DNA of 64,000 bases from Rutpela maculata (lineage: Eukaryota > Arthropoda > Insecta > Coleoptera > Cerambycidae): NCBI GenBank assembly GCA_936432065.2, contig OW386289.2, forward strand, positions 32,938,655-33,002,654. Reading direction: 5' to 3'. Every line of letters begins with the position of its first letter. The stretch's first letter is position 1. Below are positions 1-10,635 of this stretch, in pieces. The position numbers were made by a program, and so were the translations under genes. The notes beneath the pieces were generated by a model. That model had not been told where the DNA came from, searched no databases, and saw only the letters and a program-made list of their open reading frames with translations.

Positions 1-240
1 AATTTGAAACGTAGGTATAAATATTGTAGATGGACGGATTACGAGTGAATTAATAATACACCTACGTCACATTACGTCACAAATAAGAAAAATTCTTAGA
101 AACTGGTGCAGATATCGACTTAACTATTGGAAACATCCAATTAAAGTTTGAAACGTAGATGGAAATATTGTAGATGGATGGAATACGAGTGAATTAAAAA
201 TACACCTACGTTCTGATGACGTCGTAAAAGCATAAAATTC
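1..240. repeat. Two-copy tandem repeat, unit about 140 bp
   Basis: Two copies of a block that starts TTTGAAACGTAG and runs through ATATTGTAGATGGA, ATACGAGTGAATTAA and ACACCTACGT sit at about 3-80 and 146-215. They differ by scattered substitutions, so this is an old duplication. The array may begin before the window. No coding potential is seen. Confidence 0.7.
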
Positions 241-324
241 TTATAACAGGCGAACTGATGATGATATCAAAAAAATATTTCTACAAGACGTGTCACGAAA
301 TTTTTTTTTTTTAATTTCCAAGAA

Positions 325-985
325 ATATCAAATTTTCGGAGAAATGTCACTTTTCAGAAAAATGTCAGATTTTTTAAAAATGTCAAATTTTCAGGAAAAC
401 GTCAAATTTTCGGAGAAATGTCACTTTTCAGAAAAATGTCAAATTTTCGAAAAAATGTTGAATTTTCAGGGAAATGTCACTTTTCAGAAAAATGTCAAAT
501 TTTCAAAAAACGTCAAATTTTCGAAGAAATGTCACATTTTGGAAAAATGCCAAATGTTTGAAAATTGTCAAATTTTCGAAAAAATGTCAAATTTTCGGAG
601 AAATGTCACTTTTCAGAAAAATGTCAAATTTTCGAAAAAATGTTAAATTTTCAGGGAAATGTCACTTTTCAGAATTATGCCAAATTTTCAAAAAAATGTC
701 ACCTTTCAGAAAAATACCAAATGTTTGAAAATTGTCAAATTTTCGGAGTAATGTCATTTCAGGAAAATGTCAAATTTTCGAAAAAATGTCAAATTTTCAG
801 AGAAATGTCACTTTTCAGAAAAATGTCAAAAATTCAGGAAAATGTCAAATTTTCGAAAAAACGTAAAATTTTCGAAGAAATGTCACCTTTCAGAAAAACG
901 TCAAATGTTTGAAAATTGTCAAATTTTCGGAGTAATGTCACTTCAGAAAAATGTCAAATTTTCAGAAAAATGTCAAATTTTATTA
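325..985. repeat. AT-rich minisatellite, unit about 19 bp with a higher-order period
   Basis: About 35 degenerate copies of a ~19-bp unit built on AAATGTCAAATTTTCGGA, alternating with a variant holding GTCACTTTTCAG. A marker variant, CAAATGTTTGAAAATTGTC, recurs at about 551, 718 and 902, which suggests a higher-order repeat of about 170-185 bp. All three frames stay open because the unit rarely makes stop codons, so the apparent 84-118 aa proteins here are artefacts of the repeat. Confidence 0.85.
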
Positions 986-1039
986 AATGGACTCAAAGGA
1001 AAATTCCCAAAAAATACTACGGGTCCATTTGTGGTATAG

Positions 1040-1545
1040 GTTCTCTGCTACATAACCTAAAAAAGTACTACATAACCTAAAAACAATTTAAGACATTGGT
1101 ACCAACCTAAACATTTTTCAAAAACCAAATTCCCCAGAGAAACATTGGAACCAAAAATTTGACAGCTATCACTTCCCCGACCGATTTAGTGAAAAATTGG
1201 TCGAGGCCAAAAGATAAAACAAAATATACCAACCCAAACTTAAACGATCCACCATGGCTACATCTGGCAGGGAAGCTGTCCACCAAGAGTTATATGGTTT
1301 TTTCCAAAGATGGCCATCCCTGCCATCCATCCCATTACCAACGAACAGGTTTTTTCGTTTAGTTGTTTCCCGTATCAATAATCAAAATTATTAAGTGCTC
1401 TTGCCTACGAACGTTTTTATAGAATTGTGTTTATTTTCATATTAATTTTAGGTCCATGTGGACACATTATAATTTTAACCTAGTCTTTAAGCCTGCCTAC
1501 AGAAGACAGGAGCTACTTTTCTATTTTTCTCCAAGCCAAACCGGA
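1040..1545. other. Unassigned AT-rich spacer
   Basis: No convincing gene. A short direct repeat ACTACATAACCTAAAAA occurs twice near 1047-1085. The open frames of 67-69 aa on both strands around 1159-1378 overlap each other and show no recognisable motif. Confidence 0.4.
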
Positions 1546-1554
1546 CCTACCCCG

Positions 1555-1740
1555 TTCAGCTTCACACTCGCCACGGCGGTGTTCACCGTGGTTGTCTGGC
1601 TGGCCCCGGGCTAGGGTCCGATGAAGCATATATTTGTATTAAAAACATTGAATAAAATATTAATGTTGTGCAGACTATAAATTTAACACTCAAGTTCTTA
1701 GGTCCAAATCCCACCGAACGCAAGACTTTTTTTCCCATTG
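1555..1740 (+). repeat. SINE-like repeat, diverged copy
   Basis: The block GTGGTTGTCTGGCTGG...CCGGGC near 1588 matches a block at about 11147. The similarity continues into a box-B-like GGTCCAAATCCCACC and a T-rich end near 1730. It is a second, more decayed copy of the tRNA-related repeat at 11117-11300. The 5' part is not clearly alignable, so the start is approximate. Confidence 0.45.
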
Positions 1741-2214
1741 TAATACGAAAAAAATATTTCAACTTAATAAATATAATTAAATGAGATCGTTCATATTGTT
1801 TAGTGCTCTTTTCGGCTTCAAAGAATCACCGGGTGGGGAGGTTCCAGCCGCTTCCAGTAGCTGCCGATTTTTTTTCATTCCAAATACTAAATAAAGCTAG
1901 TTAAACACAATATCGTTGTTTTAGTTAAAATTACCAAAATGACATCTTTATATTCGCTCGATTTTTAGATTTGATTGATATAATAGTTAGAAATTTTAGA
2001 TGAAACACTAAGTCCTATCGTGAAGTGCTCGTGGCCTAAAGCAGTAAACACCGATTTTAAAAAGTACTCTTAAGCACAATGCTCCTGAGCCCAAAATTGC
2101 TTAGAGTTCCTAGACGAGAATAAGCACAGTGCTTAGGGACAGCTCTGTTTATAAGAATATTTTTTACAAATTGTAGGGTGTTACTGCTCGGCTCAGTGTA
2201 GTTTTTTCATCGAG

Positions 2215-2660
2215 CTACGACCACAGTGGATGAAATTCTAAAAAGCAATGAAAACTAAAATTTCGTCGGAATTGCATTAAAATCGGCAGGTTTTCGGAGT
2301 AGCTGACACCTAACCTGATGTCAAAACTTAAAAAAATCGAAATAGCAAATCCAATATGGCCGTCATAATTCCAAAACTTTATCACATTTACATGAAATTT
2401 AGTACATGGAAATTTCAAGATTCTCTAATAACAAGTCTGATGTTAGGAGACAACAACAGAGGATAAAAAGTCGGTTAAAAAGAAGCTTGATTTCGTTATT
2501 TGTTTATTTTCACACCGACATCAATATCGATATTACGTAAAAAGGTTCAATTAACCGGGCGACCTTGAAATTTTATTTCATAAATTTCAGTGGTCCTTTT
2601 TTTCGGAGGCGGTTCAATTTTTCAAAAATGTTGCATTTTGGTATCGTTTGTTCACAGACT
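2215..2660. repeat. Interspersed repeat, copy without the foldback insertion
   Basis: The part from GTCGGTTAAAAA (about 2471) through TTTCGTTAT, TTACACCGAC-like sequence, CAATTAAC and GCGGTTCAATTTTTC (about 2630) matches the DNA flanking the palindromic element at 4740-6392. Here the sequence reads straight through CAATTAAC, so this copy represents the empty site. The part at about 2270-2310 (GCATTAAAATCGGCAGG, TTTTCGGAGTAGCTGA) recurs inverted near 6622-6665. The repeat may therefore have its own inverted ends. Confidence 0.6.
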
Positions 2661-3547
2661 GGTACATTTTCTTGTTTGAACACATAAATAAACAACACGT
2701 ATTTCATTTTTACTACATTACAATTAATTTCCAAAAATAGATAATCATCTGTACTAAAACATTAAAAGAAAGTAGCTTCCTCGTTTCTAATCCTCCTTGC
2801 CCTTGGTAACATTCACGTATTAAGATCAAGTGTGCTTAATAAAACTGCTCGTTACGAACTTGTCTTATAAGCCCATCAAAATGAGAATAAAAAGAATGTC
2901 ATAAAGTGCATCGGCCGATTTGCATATCTGGGTCAATAACGACTTTACATTTATCTGCATTCAAACAATCAACAGAAAAAATGTTACCCTATAACATCCT
3001 TAACTCTAATACCAAGTACAACCGACTGGAACCATTACCTACACAAAGTTATCATCGACCCAATCGATACAGTCATCAGCGTAAATCAAACCCTCACTTA
3101 TTTAAGCACGTTTTCTGGCCCGCTGGCACACGCACATGCCTGCCTTGGCTCCCATCGTTGTTAGATCCCAGTAGGCGAGGGCAACGTTGCCAAATGGTCA
3201 CAGAAGTAGTCAGAAAAATTAAGTGGAAAATCGGTTTAATTAAAAATGTTAAATTAGTTTAATTCCTTCATAGAACATTAATTATTTATTTCAATGTAAA
3301 GTAATACTGATGTTTTTTTTACAAATACGATCCTTGATGTTTAAATTTAATATACAGAAATTGTAATTCAGGAATTGTTTGAAGTCCACGAGCAAATATT
3401 TAAATACTGTTTTGCTGCGAGTTTAATTTTTGCCTCTTTTACAAATACACAATTACCTATAATGATAATGTAATTCTCTCTTTATATTTAACGCGCCTAA
3501 GTAAAGGAGTTTTCAAAAAATATTCAGTTAGAAAAGATTATTCTCAA
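2661..3547. other. Unassigned AT-rich spacer
   Basis: No gene with a recognisable motif. A 118-codon open frame at 2906-3262 matches nothing I know and lacks codon structure different from its surroundings. Confidence 0.35.
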
Positions 3548-3662
3548 CTAGCACACAATGCCTATTTCGCACTTATAGGAGCTGTAAAGTTCTTAAAACA
3601 AAATTGGTAACTATTACTCTTAAAAAGATTTCTTACAATGCTTATAAGGCAATGTGTGCTAG
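3548..3662. mobile_element. Small palindromic MITE (about 115 bp)
   Basis: Terminal inverted repeats CTAGCACACAATGCCTA and ATAAGGCAATGTGTGCTAG bound a 115-bp AT-rich palindrome without coding capacity. No target duplication is clear. Confidence 0.55.
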
Positions 3663-4259
3663 CGGGATTAAAAGTGAGGTGTGATAAAAAATTTGTTTAA
3701 TACTTTAAAAAATATTTTCATTATATATTTTGCAATTAAAATAACTTATTAAATTTCACTGCGCAACTAAAACTACTTATATTAAAAAGGTACAATCTTA
3801 TAATTTCTAGAGAAATGATCGAATGCCACGTTGGCAACGGTGTTTCTATCATTTGCTGTTTTGGGCCAATGTTTTCCAGCTCGCAACTTTCATAGGCTGA
3901 TGTTTTTACCAAGAAGCGTATATTCTCAGCAGGGAACTTACCCTACGGCTGACTAAAATCCCTTTTCAAATAGCGGACGTTTTCCCCCTACCAACTAGAA
4001 ACGCACTGGCGGATTAGGATCTGGATTGTCATACCGGTTAATATTATTGAAAACCTACACATCAAAGATATTCTTGGATGAGTGAGGAGCTGCTTGGAAT
4101 TTCGGAGTGACATGCCGTGTTTAGATGACTATCTTGCGTGGTAAACTAAACAGTGGTGGAGATTTGTAAACAATTTTCTACAGCGATTTGATAAATTCTC
4201 TTTGATTAAAAATGCCCACAAGCTGCATAGTTACCTAAAAATGGCACTAAAAATTATGA

Positions 4260-4604
4260 AGTGAAAGGCCGTAGCCGGGTTAGTATGGGGAATGGCCTTT
4301 GCATCGATTTTGCTTTTTTTCAGTCTTTCTAAGAAACATTAAATCTCACTAAATAATAGCTTCGAAATGTTTGTTTTCTTGGGAAAACATTTTTGGAATT
4401 TAGGAAAAATATGTCTTCTCGGGAACCGTTGTCTCGAATTACTTAATATTGCATTATAGATGAAGTACTAAAGACTCATAAGTAATTCATTCATTCATTA
4501 ATTTATTCATTCATTCATTCTTGGTAATTTTTTGTGATTTTCAAAATTTGCCAAATCGATGCAAAGGCACATTCCCCATGCTTACCCGACTACGGACTAT
4601 CACT
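4260..4604. mobile_element. Palindromic MITE with about 50-bp inverted ends
   Basis: The left end reads AGTGAAAGGCCGTAGCCGGG, then TTAGTATGGGGAATG and CCTTTGCATCGATTT. The right end is the inverse with a handful of substitutions. The interior holds an (ATTC)n-like stretch at about 4486-4520 and no ORF. Target duplication not evident. Confidence 0.65.
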
Positions 4605-4639
4605 GTCGTCTGGTTAATTCAACCTTAGATATTATCTAA

Positions 4640-4739
4640 TATTTATATTTAAGTCGGTTAAAAATACGCTTAATTTCGTTATATATTTATTTTTACACCG
4701 ACCTCAATATAGGTAACATTATCAATTCAATATCGATTA
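4640..4739. repeat. Left half of the interspersed repeat split by the foldback element
   Basis: GTCGGTTAAAAAT...TTTCGTTATATATTTATTTTTACACCGACC...ATTA aligns with about 2471-2550 in the unsplit copy. Its other half resumes at 6393. Confidence 0.6.
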
Positions 4740-6392
4740 CACAGCCCCACAAAAAAAATGAATGTTCAGAGCAGCGAACCAGACCCATGTATCCCTATGT
4801 ATTTTCGGTTGCTGAATCCGAATCCGAGGTAAAAAAAAAATCGTACACCCCCAAAATCATTAGCTAGAGCCAAAAAACACCCCTGGATTGGGGTAAAAAG
4901 AAGATTAAACTACGAGAATAGTTGTTACATCTTAATCAATCGAATTATACAGATTAAGGTTAAACAGCAGCGTACATACAATAGATATGAAACACACCCC
5001 CAGGGAGGGGCGAAAACTAGCCCCCATATATAAAAAAATCGATCCAAAATAGCAATGACTGCTGAAAAAGCTCTAAATGTCCAAGTTTTGTTAAACCAAT
5101 AAGAAACTGCATCAGGTCAGATGTAATTTTCAACTGCCCCTATAGGGTTGAGAACAACCACCCCCAAGTTTAAAGGACACGAGAAAAACAAGAAGAAACG
5201 TAACATCCAACAGGATTTCTATTTTAATGGATGCTATGGTTGGCTGAAAATACGTAGTACTCTAAAATAGAACTAGAAAATTACGTACCAACCTCTTACA
5301 GTGGGAAAACTACCCCCTATGTAAGATTTAACTATAAAAAGTTACAGTGACTTCTATAAAAATTCGAAACATCTGCGTTGTGTGGAAGTGAGAAGAAACT
5401 AGATTATGTTCGACGCTATGTTTAAAAACCACCCTCATGGGGTTGCGAGATAGCACCCCTACATCCGTAGGATGCTGGAAAAACAAAACGCAGACGTTTC
5501 CAGTTTTTTAGAAGTCACTGTAATTTCTTATAGTTGTTTCTCACACAGGGGGTAGTTTTCACTCCCTAGGGGCGTGGAATTGAATAACAACAGTGGTACG
5601 TGACTAAGTCTAACTCTGAGTATTACGCAATTTTAACCAATCAGAGCATATATAAAAATGGAAATATTTAGATTTTCTTGTTTTTCTGTGTCATTTAAGA
5701 CAAGGGGTGATTTTTGGCAGCACTGTTGGGGTAGTTTTCAATAATTGAGTCAAAACTACTGCCAACTCTTCTCACTTTTACAAACCTAGGCTTTTCCGAG
5801 GGTTACTACAGCTTTTTTCAAGTTGAATCTTGAATGGGGGTAGTTTTCACACCCTCCGAAGGTTGACACTGTAGGACGTTGATGGTGCGTAAGTTTCTAG
5901 TTCTATTTTAGAGTACTATGCAATTTCCTGTTGGATTTTACGCGTTTTCTTGTTTTTCTCGTGTTCTTTAAACTTGGAGGTGGTTGTTCTCAACCCTATA
6001 GGAGCAGTTTATGAAGATTACGTCGGACCTGATGCAGTTTCTTATCACTTTAATAAAACTTGGACATTTCGAGCTTTTTCAGTAGTCATTGCTGTTTTGG
6101 ATCGATTTTTTTATATATAGGGGTTAGTCTTCGTCCCTCCCTGGGGGTGTGTTTCATATCTATTGTATGTACGCTGCTAAATTTGTATAATTCGATTGAT
6201 TAAGATGTAACAACTTTTCTCGTAGCTTAATCTTCTTTTTACCCCATTTCAGGGGTGTTTTTTGGCTCTAGCTTATGATTTTGAGGGTGTACGATTTCTT
6301 TTGACCTCGGATTCGGATTCAGCGACCGAAAATACATAGGGATACATGGGTCTAGTTTGCTGCTTTGAACATTTTTTTTTTGTGGGGCTGTG
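4740..6392. mobile_element. Large palindromic (foldback) transposon, TSD TTA
   Basis: The 1.65-kb segment is an inverted repeat along almost its whole length. Left outer arm landmarks (CACAGCCCCACAAAAA, CCATGTATCCCTATGTATTT, AATCGATCCAAAATAGCAATG) reappear inverted in the right arm, ending in TTTGTGGGGCTGTG. It is flanked by TTA at 4737-4739 and 6393-6395. A related uninterrupted site at about 2545 has a single TTA, which confirms insertion and target duplication. The ends resemble those of the element at 6974-7544. No transposase is seen. A TTA duplication is compatible with PIF/Harbinger-type (TWA) mobilisation, but that is inference. Confidence 0.8.
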
Positions 6393-6730
6393 TTAACTGA
6401 GCGACAGTGGAAATTTATTTTATAATTTTTTGATGACCTTTTTTTTTGAAGGTGGTTCAATTTTCTTCAAATATGTAATTTCATCATTTTAAGTGCTCTA
6501 TTTAGTTTCTACATAGTAAAAGAAAATACATTCAATTTCAAGCTTTAACATCACAAATAAAATTTTGCAATCATATGAGATTCGCGATTTTGAATATTTA
6601 TTTAACTTTTAAAATCAGATTAGGAATCAGCTACTCCGAAAATACCTAACTACCAATTTAATGCAATTTCGATGAAATTTGAATATTGTCTAGTTTTTGA
6701 AAGTTCTGTCAACTGGTCATAATATATAAA
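6393..6730. repeat. Right half of the interspersed repeat split by the foldback element
   Basis: Begins TTAACTGAGCGACAGTGG, matching TTAACCGGGCGACC in the empty copy near 2550, and continues through GGTGGTTCAATTTTC. The block ATCAGCTACTCCGAAAA near 6625 is the inverse of about 2290-2310. Confidence 0.6.
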
Positions 6731-6973
6731 TCACTAAATTACGATCCTCCAGTCGAGCAACTTGTAACAAATTTCAAATTTTCAAACCTATGTGGTGTGA
6801 AGTTTTGAGTTTTTTTAGGAACATCCATTTCTGCTATCTCTGATAGACACTTTCGTGCCGATATAATTGCCGATATAATTGCTTTATCAACTAATTTACG
6901 TTCGGTTGTTCGTTCGAATCTTTGTATTCTTGTACTCTTCATTAAAAACTTTAAACATTTTACGTTAAAATTA

Positions 6974-7544
6974 CACAGGTCTACAAAAAAAAATGTTCTG
7001 CTCCAAGGACTAAACCTATCATGCCTTGAGTATTTTTGTTTGCTGAAACCGAACTTTCAATTAAAAAAATTCTACCGCGTAGATTTCGAGTAAATCTTGG
7101 TTTTTATTGCCAAAATACGGTTTATTGAAAATCAAAACCGAGATTTATTCAAAATCTACCCCGTAGAAAGTTTTTTAAATTGAAAATTCGGTTTCAGCAC
7201 ACAAAAATACTTAAGGAATTATAGGTTTATTCCTTGGAACAGATTTTTTTTTGTAGGTAGGTTTCAAAAAAAAATTCTGCTCCAAAGACTAAATCCATCA
7301 TTCCTTAAGTATTTTTCTGTGCTGAAACCGAATTTTCAATTTAAAAAATTTTTTACCATGTAGATTTCGAGTAAATCTCGTTTTTTATTGTCAAAGTACG
7401 GTTGTTTGAAAATTTTTGACATTTACTCGAAATCTACGCGGTAGAAAATTTTTTAAATTGAAAATTCGGTTTCAGCACTCAAAAATACTTAAGACATGAT
7501 AGGTTTAGTCCTTGGAGCAGAACATTCTTTTTTGTAGACCAGTG
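6974..7544. mobile_element. Tandem pair of palindromic MITEs, TSD TTA
   Basis: Outer ends are CACAGGTCTACAAAAA and TTTTTGTAGACCAGTG, flanked by TTA at 6971-6973 and 7545-7547. Inside are two ~270-bp palindromes in tandem, each with arms carrying GCTGAAACCGAA, GTAGATTTCGAGTAAATC and AATACTTAAG. Only one outer target duplication pair is present, so it moved as a dimer or dimerised in place. The first ~80 bp resemble the end of the foldback at 4740, so both belong to one family. Confidence 0.75.
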
Positions 7545-7547
7545 TTA

Positions 7548-7831
7548 TGTAAGCAAAACGAAGATACACTTGCGTATAATGAATTTAAACGTCTCGGATC
7601 AAAATTTAAAATAAAAATTATATAAATAAAATTCAGTAACATAAAATCAAACGTTAAACAGTTTTAGTTATATATCAACTCCAAAAAAGCAACTGTACTG
7701 CTATCCCAAATACTGTTAATCTGAGGGGCAAGACGTGCGACAATCCACGACTTAGCAAATGGATTTTCGGGAATACTTTGAGGAATCTTTTTCGCCACCG
7801 TCTCTAACAAATATATGTATTAATAAAGAAA
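7548..7831. other. Unassigned AT-rich spacer
   Basis: No coding or repeat structure that I can support. Confidence 0.3.
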
Positions 7832-8330
7832 ATGTGTGCACCTCAAATAAATACTCATTGTGACAGTTTAGACATTAGCAAAGTACTCCAAGCTTTAAAA
7901 AAATTAAAACCCAAACTTACCAAAGCACCTGATGGAATACCATCTTTCATCATCAGAAACTGTTCTCATGTCCTTGCAGAGCCTCTCACCAAGATATTTA
8001 ATTTATCATTAAAGCCCGGCAAATTCCCAGAACATGGAAAAATTCGCGCATTACCCCGATTCACAAAAAAGGTAAAAAGTGTAATATTGAAGGGCAGATT
8101 ACGATGTATCAACATAGTTTTGTACGCGGTAAATCTACATTAACCAATCTCTCTCACATAACACAATTTATTTCAGAAAACTTAGATGGCAACGTACAAG
8201 TTGATATAATCTTCATCGATTTTTCCAAAGCCTTACACTCAAAGAAAATGATAGGTATATTCAACCAAAAAGAGCATATGAAATCGCGCCTATCTAGTTT
8301 CATAGTTAAATCAATCAGAAAAGAATAGTC
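7832..8330 (+). pseudogene. Jockey-like non-LTR retrotransposon, RT N-terminal half (decayed)
   Basis: Two overlapping frames encode the beginning of a non-LTR reverse transcriptase. At 7832-8143 the stretch KLTKAPDGIPSFIIRNCSH fits the early RT block with the GPDGIP-type motif, followed by PLTKIFNLSLKPGKFPEHGK. At 8104-8328 the frame shifts and gives QHSFVRGKSTLTNL and then VDIIFIDFSKA, the motif A region with its catalytic Asp. A deletion and a frameshift separate the two. The downstream RT parts lie at about 9150-9400 and 9996-10325. Assignment to the Jockey/BS side of the non-LTR tree is from motif style only. Confidence 0.75.
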
Positions 8331-9149
8331 ATACAACTTTATTTGTTTTCGTAAACAAATAGTAGTTTAATAATCATATCTTCTTGTAACAAATTAAATA
8401 GTACAATGACATTTTTTTATGTTCACTAACCATTTTCAATTTGGTCTACAATTAAATAGTACAACGACTTTGTTTTTTGTTCACCAACTAATTTTTAGGT
8501 TGATCTACACTTTATTGTATGATGAAGTTTTTTTTGGTTAGCCAAAATCTCAGTATTGAGACATCAGACCACCCAAACCAAAGATTAGAGATCGTTTATA
8601 AGATCCATCCAAATATATCGATGAACCCTGGGAGAATTTGAACATTGCAATCATGTTATTAATTTTCTATAAATTCATAAGAGTATAAGATAATGCATGA
8701 TTGATTATTGTCAGTGATTTGTATGTGGCGTCATCTGGGAATAATTTCTGTAATAGACTACGTGGTAAGCTAGCAAATTTTATGGTAATTCTTTTAGAAC
8801 TTCTAGAAGACGACAATAATATTGGTTTGTCTACCAAGTACAATAATACAGCGAACTAATACTGGGTTAGAATTACAATTCGATAATAGTTAAAAATAAA
8901 ATATACTATTATCTAGTGTAATTTGACAGAATTCAACAAAATAATAGTCAAACGAATAAAATAATAGTCTTATTTATCTATTTTTTAAGTTAATGTTTGT
9001 TTTGTTGTACGACAACTTTTTATTAATTAAAATAACAATCACCTCTTGTTTAAAAATACCATCAATATAGTTTGGTTTAACAAAATTAACGATATTGTTA
9101 GTTAACCATTTTTTTTTGTTGAATTTACTCATACTATTTCTTTGAGTGT
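8331..9149. other. Probable insertion inside the Jockey-like element
   Basis: About 800 bp of AT-rich DNA separates RT motif A (8220) from the GVPQ-type motif B (9256), where a normal RT would have about 200 bp. It contains repeated ATTAAATAGTACAACGAC and AATAGTC-like phrases, for example near 8395, 8455 and 8940, and no coding motif. I infer a nested non-autonomous insertion but cannot define its ends. Confidence 0.4.
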
Positions 9150-9600
9150 ACTTAGTAAACTTCGTATTGCAGATCTCTCTCCCTTTTTACTAACGCTTTT
9201 CCAAAGTTACTTAAGCGATGTAGAAAGAACGTCGAGGTTTCAAGCCTGCCCAAATTCTCTGGGGTTCCACAAAGTTTCATTTTGGATCCCCTGCTATTCG
9301 TTTTATTTATCAACGATATAGTGGATGATTTAGATGTTGACATCTACATGCTAATGATGTAAAAATTTTTACAGTTATAAATTCAGTTACTGACTGAAAA
9401 GTTGCAGAATAATCTATTAAAAATAAGAAAGTGGTGTGATGCAAACAGACTCCCTCTCAGTAGAGAAATATAATGTGATGCTATACAATAGAAAAAAAAG
9501 ATCTCATCCTCTAAGAATATAATTTAGATGATAATACGCTAACCCGTTCCGAATTTACCAAAATCGTGCAGTCTTCATATAAAAACTTGGTTTTGTTCTT
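9150..9600 (+). pseudogene. Jockey-like RT middle part (decayed)
   Basis: Translation around 9256-9345 gives SGVPQSFILDPLLFVLFIND, the RT motif B block. The YADD-type catalytic box that should follow at about 9350 is destroyed: VDIYML then a stop. The next ~200 bp still read as RT palm/thumb pieces (KIRKWCDANRLPLS) across several stops. The element is dead. It continues at about 9996 after another interruption. Confidence 0.65.
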
Positions 9601-9609
9601 GGGAATTCC

Positions 9610-9990
9610 AAAGGTTTTACAGATTTTTTTATTATTTATTTATTTAACATCTGCCTATTTCCGCTACTTACGCCTATCACCGATGCCAGGAGACGAGGCA
9701 CCCCAACCTGGAAATTTTTCCGAACCTCTTTTCTGTCTAAGAGTAGGGATTTTTTACTTTTACATTTAATAGACAAGGAACCGACTGCTTTACATCCCCT
9801 CCAAAGGATGGTATATCCACTACGTAATCTTCGTCTCAAATTACATAGCTTCTACGTATACACTGATGTACAAGACGCTAGAAGGTGGGACGAGATCGCC
9901 GTGTTTCCCCAAACGCGTTACCCCAGCCAAGTACTAACCGCGATGAACGTTGCTTCAATGTAAAGTTGACTACACACTTGTTAAGCGTGT
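9610..9990. other. Interruption of unknown type within the Jockey-like element
   Basis: About 380 bp of higher-GC sequence (GGAGACGAGGCACC and similar) lies between RT fragments. It translates to nothing recognisable, and I see no clear inverted ends. Confidence 0.3.
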
Positions 9991-10510
9991 AAAAAATGTC
10001 GACGTCTTTGGCGGTGCGGTGCAGCCTGTTTGATGGTCAAAGTTTTGAGTGTTTAATAGACCTAAAGACAACTATGCATTCAAGGTGCATCTACGCTCGC
10101 CCCTCCGGTGTTACAATTGTTAAGGTATTTTTATTGCCTTTTAACACCTTCGTAAGGTCAAAATTTGAATATGCATCGCTAATTTGGAAGCCTGGGTATG
10201 TAATCCATATAGGCTCTCTAGAACATATTCAAAAGGCGTTTTCTAAAAAATATATTGCATATCAAATTGATGCAGTGTACCCTACAGTGGGTCTCCACAA
10301 CAACATCTTACTAGATTTGATATAGAAAAATTTGAAGTGCGTAGAGATAAACAAGCTTTGCTATTTTTATTCAAAGTAATATGTTGTTAAATTATCCCCC
10401 GCTTTTCGAAAAATTAACCTCTACCACGTATTTATTCTAGGCACACCAATACCTTCTAACTTGCCACGCCTCGAACAAATCTAAAATTTTTCCCCCTTAA
10501 TTTTATTTGT
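9990..10510 (+). pseudogene. Jockey-like element, post-RT C-terminal part (decayed)
   Basis: The 9996-10325 frame contains TFVRSKFEYASLIWKPGY followed by HIGSLEHIQKAFSKKYIAY. This is the typical conserved block after the RT of Jockey/CR1-type elements (variants of RSKLEYASPIW and LERIQKRF). The rest to about 10510 continues in broken frames. Confidence 0.7.
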
Positions 10511-10635
10511 GACACCTACAATCACCCGCAGAACAGATCTGATGATTTTCATACACGATTAAAAACAATAAAAAACTTGAAATTGTAATATCCTATATGG
10601 TAATGTTGATTTTACTCTTATGTACAACTTATTAT

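Noticed and set aside
325..985. CRISPR-like array
   Set aside because: The repeats are contiguous without unique spacers and the context is eukaryotic.
290..1039. Several overlapping open frames of 84-118 codons rich in Lys, Phe, Ser
   Set aside because: All are readings of the 19-bp minisatellite in different phases.
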